Origin: Saprospiraceae bacterium | Lineage (GTDB): Bacteria; Bacteroidota; Bacteroidia; Chitinophagales; Saprospiraceae | DNA length: 63,050 bases | Direction of reading: 5' to 3' | Assembly: GCA_028282725.1 (NCBI GenBank) | Contig: JANQHF010000113.1 | Coordinates: forward strand, 1-63,050 | Shown here: piece after piece, positions 60,018-63,050 of the stretch | How the letters are laid out: every line of letters begins with the position of its first letter | How positions within the stretch are numbered: position 1 is the stretch's first letter | Program-made: the position numbers and the translations under genes | Notes under the pieces: generated by a model | Told to the model about the DNA's origin: nothing | The model's input: the letters and a program-made list of their open reading frames with translations, nothing else | Database searches by the model: none

Positions 60018-61031
60018 TTAAGAATAGAATTTCCAATTATACTTTTTTGAAATAACTACGAGCAACAGGATGCCCAGTACTAACCAGAATATCTGTCTTG
60101 CCCTCCTGAGAATGGATACAGCCATCCAAATTTCAAGTGATGGAATTCCGAGAAAACCGAGCATTAACTTGTTCCCGTATTCCTCAATACCGAGTTGGCC
60201 CGGAATAAACCCTCCTATACTTTTAAAAAACATAACCCCTGCTTCCAAAACCATTGCATCCAGAAAGGTACTCTGTATATCCAACCCATTTAGAATTATA
60301 AAAAACTCAAATGTTCCGAGGATCCAATGAAGCATGGAAAAAATGAATGCGCAGATTAATATGTGCTTCTTTTTTCGATGATCATCATCCAGCAAAATCT
60401 GAACGTTATTGATCCCCTTAATCAATTTATCCTTTAATCCGGATGAAGGAATGAGATAAATAATCGGACTAATAATTTTAGATATTGAAAGCCTTCCTGT
60501 GGCTACGCGAAAACTAAATAATTGTGCAGCGATCAGACCTGATATTAAAACCACCAGGACAATTTTTAGATTTGAGTTTTCAAAACTCTGCGTAAATAAA
60601 ACAGACAGACTAAATGCTGTCAACATTAGATACGAAGTAATAATCAATAATCTTGAAATAATAATACTATGAGTGGCCTTGTTTCTTCTAATTCCGAATG
60701 AGCCCAACATATATACTTTAGAAGCTTCACCGGCAATGATGTTTGTCGGATTGATCAGGGTGAGTGCTTCTCCGATTTGTCTGATTGCAAATAAATCCCA
60801 TATGGAAGTCCGGAATTTATGATCACTACCCAAACAAATTTGCCAGGCCCTTGTGGCAAGCATATAGGCACCGAATGTCGCCATGATAATTGCAATTATG
60901 GCAACACCTAATGACCGGATATATGCGAAAACCAATTGAAAATCGACACGACTTATAAATATGACCATGAGGACGAAAATGGTCGCGAAGAGTCCAGTCT
61001 TTATTTTATTCATTTTTACCTGGATACGCAT
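60018..61031 (-). CDS. LPG-synthase-TM family protein (flippase-like), second copy
   Basis: A 337-residue membrane protein with about eight TM segments, of the same broad family as the gene at 46862. Family blocks are ATRAWQICLG, IRQIGEALTLINPTNIIAGE, FKSIGGFIPGQLGIEEYGN and SILRRARQIFW. The start is an ATG five bases after the glycosyltransferase stop; an in-frame ATG seven codons in is an alternative. With the glycosyltransferase upstream it likely moves or presents a glycolipid or its precursor. Confidence 0.85.
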   Translation of the reverse strand: MRIQVKMNKIKTGLFATIFVLMVIFISRVDFQLVFAYIRSLGVAIIAIIMATFGAYMLATRAWQICLGSDHKFRTSIWDLFAIRQIGEALTLINPTNIIAGEASKVYMLGSFGIRRNKATHSIIISRLLIITSYLMLTAFSLSVLFTQSFENSNLKIVLVVLISGLIAAQLFSFRVATGRLSISKIISPIIYLIPSSGLKDKLIKGINNVQILLDDDHRKKKHILICAFIFSMLHWILGTFEFFIILNGLDIQSTFLDAMVLEAGVMFFKSIGGFIPGQLGIEEYGNKLMLGFLGIPSLEIWMAVSILRRARQIFWLVLGILLLVVISKKYNWKFYS

Positions 61032-61036
61032 AAGAA

Positions 61037-62236
61037 CTATGCAACAAGTAGATTGATGGAACTACTCCTGTCCTTACGGGGTAGTTCCAACCTGGAGAGC
61101 ATTTGCAAATCCCGAAAATAGGATGAGACGAGCAAATCCCAATCCTGATCCCGAACATCCGATAGTGCCTGATTGATGATATTTTCAGTAAGTTCAGGCT
61201 GATTGCGAAGGATTTCGATCATTTTTAAAAAATCACGCGCATCATCCGGATTACAAAGGAATCCATTTACTCCCTGCCTGATCAAACTTTTCACACCACC
61301 ACCATCACCAACTATACAAGGAATACCACTGGCCATAGCTTCTGCTACTACGTTGCCATATGTCTCAGTTATAGACGGAAATACAAAGTAATCAGCTGAG
61401 GCATATAACTTAGACAGTGAATCATGAGGGACACTTCCCATGAAAAAGGCTCCTGGCATTTTCTTTTTCATTTCCTTTCTCGCAACGCCATCTCCTGCAA
61501 TAATGAAATTATATTCTAATCCTTTGTCCACACACCCATTATACATCTCGATGAGCAGTTCAAGATTCTTTTCCCAGACTAGCCTGCTGACAAATAGAAT
61601 ATTCGGATGGTCATTGCCAACCAATACCTTGAGAATTTGTCTATTTCTCTTTCCCGGATGAAACATACATAGATCAATCCCCCTTTTCCAAATCTTCATC
61701 TTTTCTGTATTGAAACCATAATCCTTTAATTGGCTAATCATTTCATCAGTTGGCACATAGATCATTTCACAACGATCATAAAAAGATTTGTTGTGCAACA
61801 CTATTGCCTGCTCGATAGCCCGGGTAATAATCGGGGTGTTTTGAGTGTAATACTTTATGTAGGATAAAAAATGGGTATGATAAATTGAAAGGACCGGGAT
61901 CCCATGTGCACGTCCATACTTCATTGCATAAAAACCCAATGGTGAAGGAGTTGAAACATGAATCACATCCGGTGCAAAACCCCCTAATTCTTTTGAGATC
62001 GTAGGCCCCATGCCAAACATAGAGGCCATTTTGTACGAGTTGTTAAATGGAATTGTTACAGAAGGCACCTGAATCATCTTAAAGTGGAAATTGCCTTCCG
62101 GTGCGACACCACAAAAGAATAAAAACTCAAATTTGTTAGGATCAATCCTGTCAATAATTTGAAATATGGTGCGTGTGGCTCCATCAAATTCTCTTTCTAA
62201 GATTTCAGCAAAAAATGCAACTCGAATTTTATCCAT
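61037..62236 (-). CDS. Glycosyltransferase family 4 (GT-B)
   Basis: A 399-residue GT-B enzyme. The N-terminal domain has VAFFAEILEREFDGATRTI and VIHVSTPSPLGFYAMKYGR. The C-terminal nucleotide-sugar domain has ILFVSRLVWEKNLELLIE, PSITETYGNVVAEAMASGIP (the EX7E motif) and GGGVKSLIRQGVNGFL. It resembles SQD2/monoglycosyl-DAG synthase-like enzymes that glycosylate lipids, but the acceptor is not fixed by sequence. First gene of a pair with a flippase-like protein. A 21-base palindrome lies 20 bases upstream. Confidence 0.9.
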   Translation of the reverse strand: MDKIRVAFFAEILEREFDGATRTIFQIIDRIDPNKFEFLFFCGVAPEGNFHFKMIQVPSVTIPFNNSYKMASMFGMGPTISKELGGFAPDVIHVSTPSPLGFYAMKYGRAHGIPVLSIYHTHFLSYIKYYTQNTPIITRAIEQAIVLHNKSFYDRCEMIYVPTDEMISQLKDYGFNTEKMKIWKRGIDLCMFHPGKRNRQILKVLVGNDHPNILFVSRLVWEKNLELLIEMYNGCVDKGLEYNFIIAGDGVARKEMKKKMPGAFFMGSVPHDSLSKLYASADYFVFPSITETYGNVVAEAMASGIPCIVGDGGGVKSLIRQGVNGFLCNPDDARDFLKMIEILRNQPELTENIINQALSDVRDQDWDLLVSSYFRDLQMLSRLELPRKDRSSSINLLVA

Positions 62237-62255
62237 GTCATAGAGTTTTGGCCAT

Positions 62256-62276
62256 AATTGTTATCAAATAACAATT
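62256..62276. repeat. Perfect palindrome upstream of the glycosyltransferase gene
   Basis: AATTGTTAT (62256-62264) and ATAACAATT (62268-62276) are perfect 9-bp arms around CAA. It sits 20 bases upstream of the glycosyltransferase ATG, where an operator or 5' leader hairpin would be. No T run follows on the gene strand, so it is not an obvious terminator. Confidence 0.45.
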
Positions 62277-62349
62277 TCAATAAATTGATCAGGTCTAATA
62301 CGTTTGGCAGGATAAGCCGTAGTGGTGAATTGGACAGATTTAGGAATAA

Positions 62350-62904
62350 TTAACGAAAAACCAAAGCTCTTGTTAAATCAAGGAAAAAGGAAAATATTGG
62401 GAAATCTGCTATAAGTGTATACGTACTGGTTAGAATGTGATACAATTGATCCGAAGAATTGAGACCCAATTGTTTTTCCAAGTGGCATTCAAAATATTGT
62501 GTATGGAATAGTTCCAATTCATCAAAGGATAAAATTCCCATTAAAGAATTATAAAAGATATGATCCCTTGAATATGCATATAAACTGTCAATTGCTTCGG
62601 GAATAACTGCAATGGCTTCATTGAGATCGATCATTCCGGGTAGTTCTAATTCTTTCCGTTGTTGATCAGAAGGTCCATGCTGGAAATGGCCCCGTTTTGA
62701 ATGAACTTCACAAACTTCATCTGCTTACCGGTTAAATTGGTCCGGGAATGGACAGTAATCTTTTACCAATGACTTGGTCACCCATATGAGATGCCCGATC
62801 ATATGTTGGGCTGTCATAATCCCAAAACCCGGTTCTGCATCAAATTTTAGTTTTTGTAATAACTCCGGTACTTTATTGACCAGATAGTCTTTGTACTCAT
62901 TCAT
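62350..62904 (-). pseudogene. Degenerate DinB/DUF1569-like protein
   Basis: On the - strand the frame starts MNEYKDYLVNKVPELLQKL and continues through GFGIMTAQHMIGHLIWVTKS to FPDQFNR and a stop (62725-62727). The reading then continues in another frame as TGKQMKFVKFIQNGAI, and then in the original frame as HGPSDQQRKELELP and EAIAVIPEAIDSLYAY to ELFHTQYFECHLEKQLGL. Two compensating frameshifts are needed, and the first frame reaches its stop in between. The fold is the DinB/YfiT-like four-helix bundle of the DUF1569 type. The C-terminal residues (62350-62430) no longer match. Confidence 0.65.
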
Positions 62905-63050
62905 AATGTATGGGTATTGGCTGTCTGATCACTTCGAGACCAATGTGGCTGAGTGTGTATTTCAGATTGCACTATTAAGCGGCATAGGCTATGACCTTTT
63001 TGACAATATCCCAAGCTCCACTGTATTTGTAACATCTTAAGTTGGCCATA

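Noticed and set aside
62975-63050. A - strand frame (GAWDIVKKVIAYAA) running into the right edge
   Set aside because: Only about 24 residues without recognisable similarity; it cannot be separated from chance at the window edge.

Overview
The window looks like a chromosomal segment of a Bacteroidota bacterium, most likely from the Saprospiria or a related marine or soil lineage. The evidence is a type IX secretion/gliding lipoprotein of the SprE/PorW family, the block bamD-rpoZ-coaBC-porD (DUF4835), an ECF sigma/FecR pair, many Bacteroidota-only families (DUF2911, DUF6794, DUF2461, DUF6503), near absence of Shine-Dalgarno sequences, and promoters of the TAnnTTTG type. Most of the window is ordinary core and envelope gene content. 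I see no prophage, CRISPR array, integrase or intact insertion sequence.

Layout. 1-900: a series of strong hairpins, a tRNA-Leu(GAG) with its own terminator, and a repeat-like spacer. 0.9-9.8 kb: a DUF2911 protein, a cystathionine gamma-synthase-like PLP enzyme, HU, a peptide-type ABC importer (lipoprotein plus two unusually enlarged permeases, no ATPase), a TIGR01777 epimerase, a small HAD phosphatase and an M23 peptidase. 10-16.6 kb: sprE/porW, a second DUF2911 protein, two tiny membrane-peptide genes, and ftsK. 16.6-25.4 kb: a possible group II intron scrap, a GDSL hydrolase, a ThiF/MoeB-rhodanese fusion, YceI, a metallophosphoesterase, and a MoxR ATPase with a CoxE-like VWA partner. 25.6-28.2 kb: ECF sigma factor, a FecR with a duplicated anti-sigma domain, and a broken LuxR-type regulator. 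28.2-35.4 kb: SDR and Gfo/Idh/MocA enzymes, a phytanoyl-CoA dioxygenase-like protein, and the porD-coaBC-rpoZ-bamD block. 35.5-42.9 kb: DUF2130, PhoD-like phosphatase, amidohydrolase, a decaying FAS1/sigma/anti-sigma locus, CutA, DUF2147, DUF3052. 43-46.8 kb: M28 peptidase, DoxX, GNAT, DEAD-box helicase. 46.8-53.1 kb: a five-gene reverse-strand operon (acyl-CoA ligase, GMC oxidoreductase, Gfo/Idh/MocA oxidoreductase, an unrecognised internally duplicated membrane protein, a flippase-like LPG-synthase-TM protein). 53.2-63 kb: hemA, M28-PDZ peptidase, TolB-like propeller, PHP phosphodiesterase, MBL hydrolase, then a right flank of glycolipid genes (glycosyltransferase plus LPG-synthase-TM protein) mixed with two pseudogenes.

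The most distinctive signals are: (i) the five-gene operon and its membrane protein built from two copies of a KDAPxEGF module; (ii) a FecR-type anti-sigma protein whose cytoplasmic domain is duplicated with an exact 71-residue period and which has no adjacent TonB receptor; (iii) a sigma/anti-sigma/fasciclin module caught in decay, with an in-frame stop in sigma and an internal deletion in the fasciclin gene while the anti-sigma frame is intact; (iv) enlarged ABC permeases; (v) tandem tiny membrane-peptide genes. Functions of unrecognised genes are not asserted, and all family assignments come from reading the protein sequences, not from searches.
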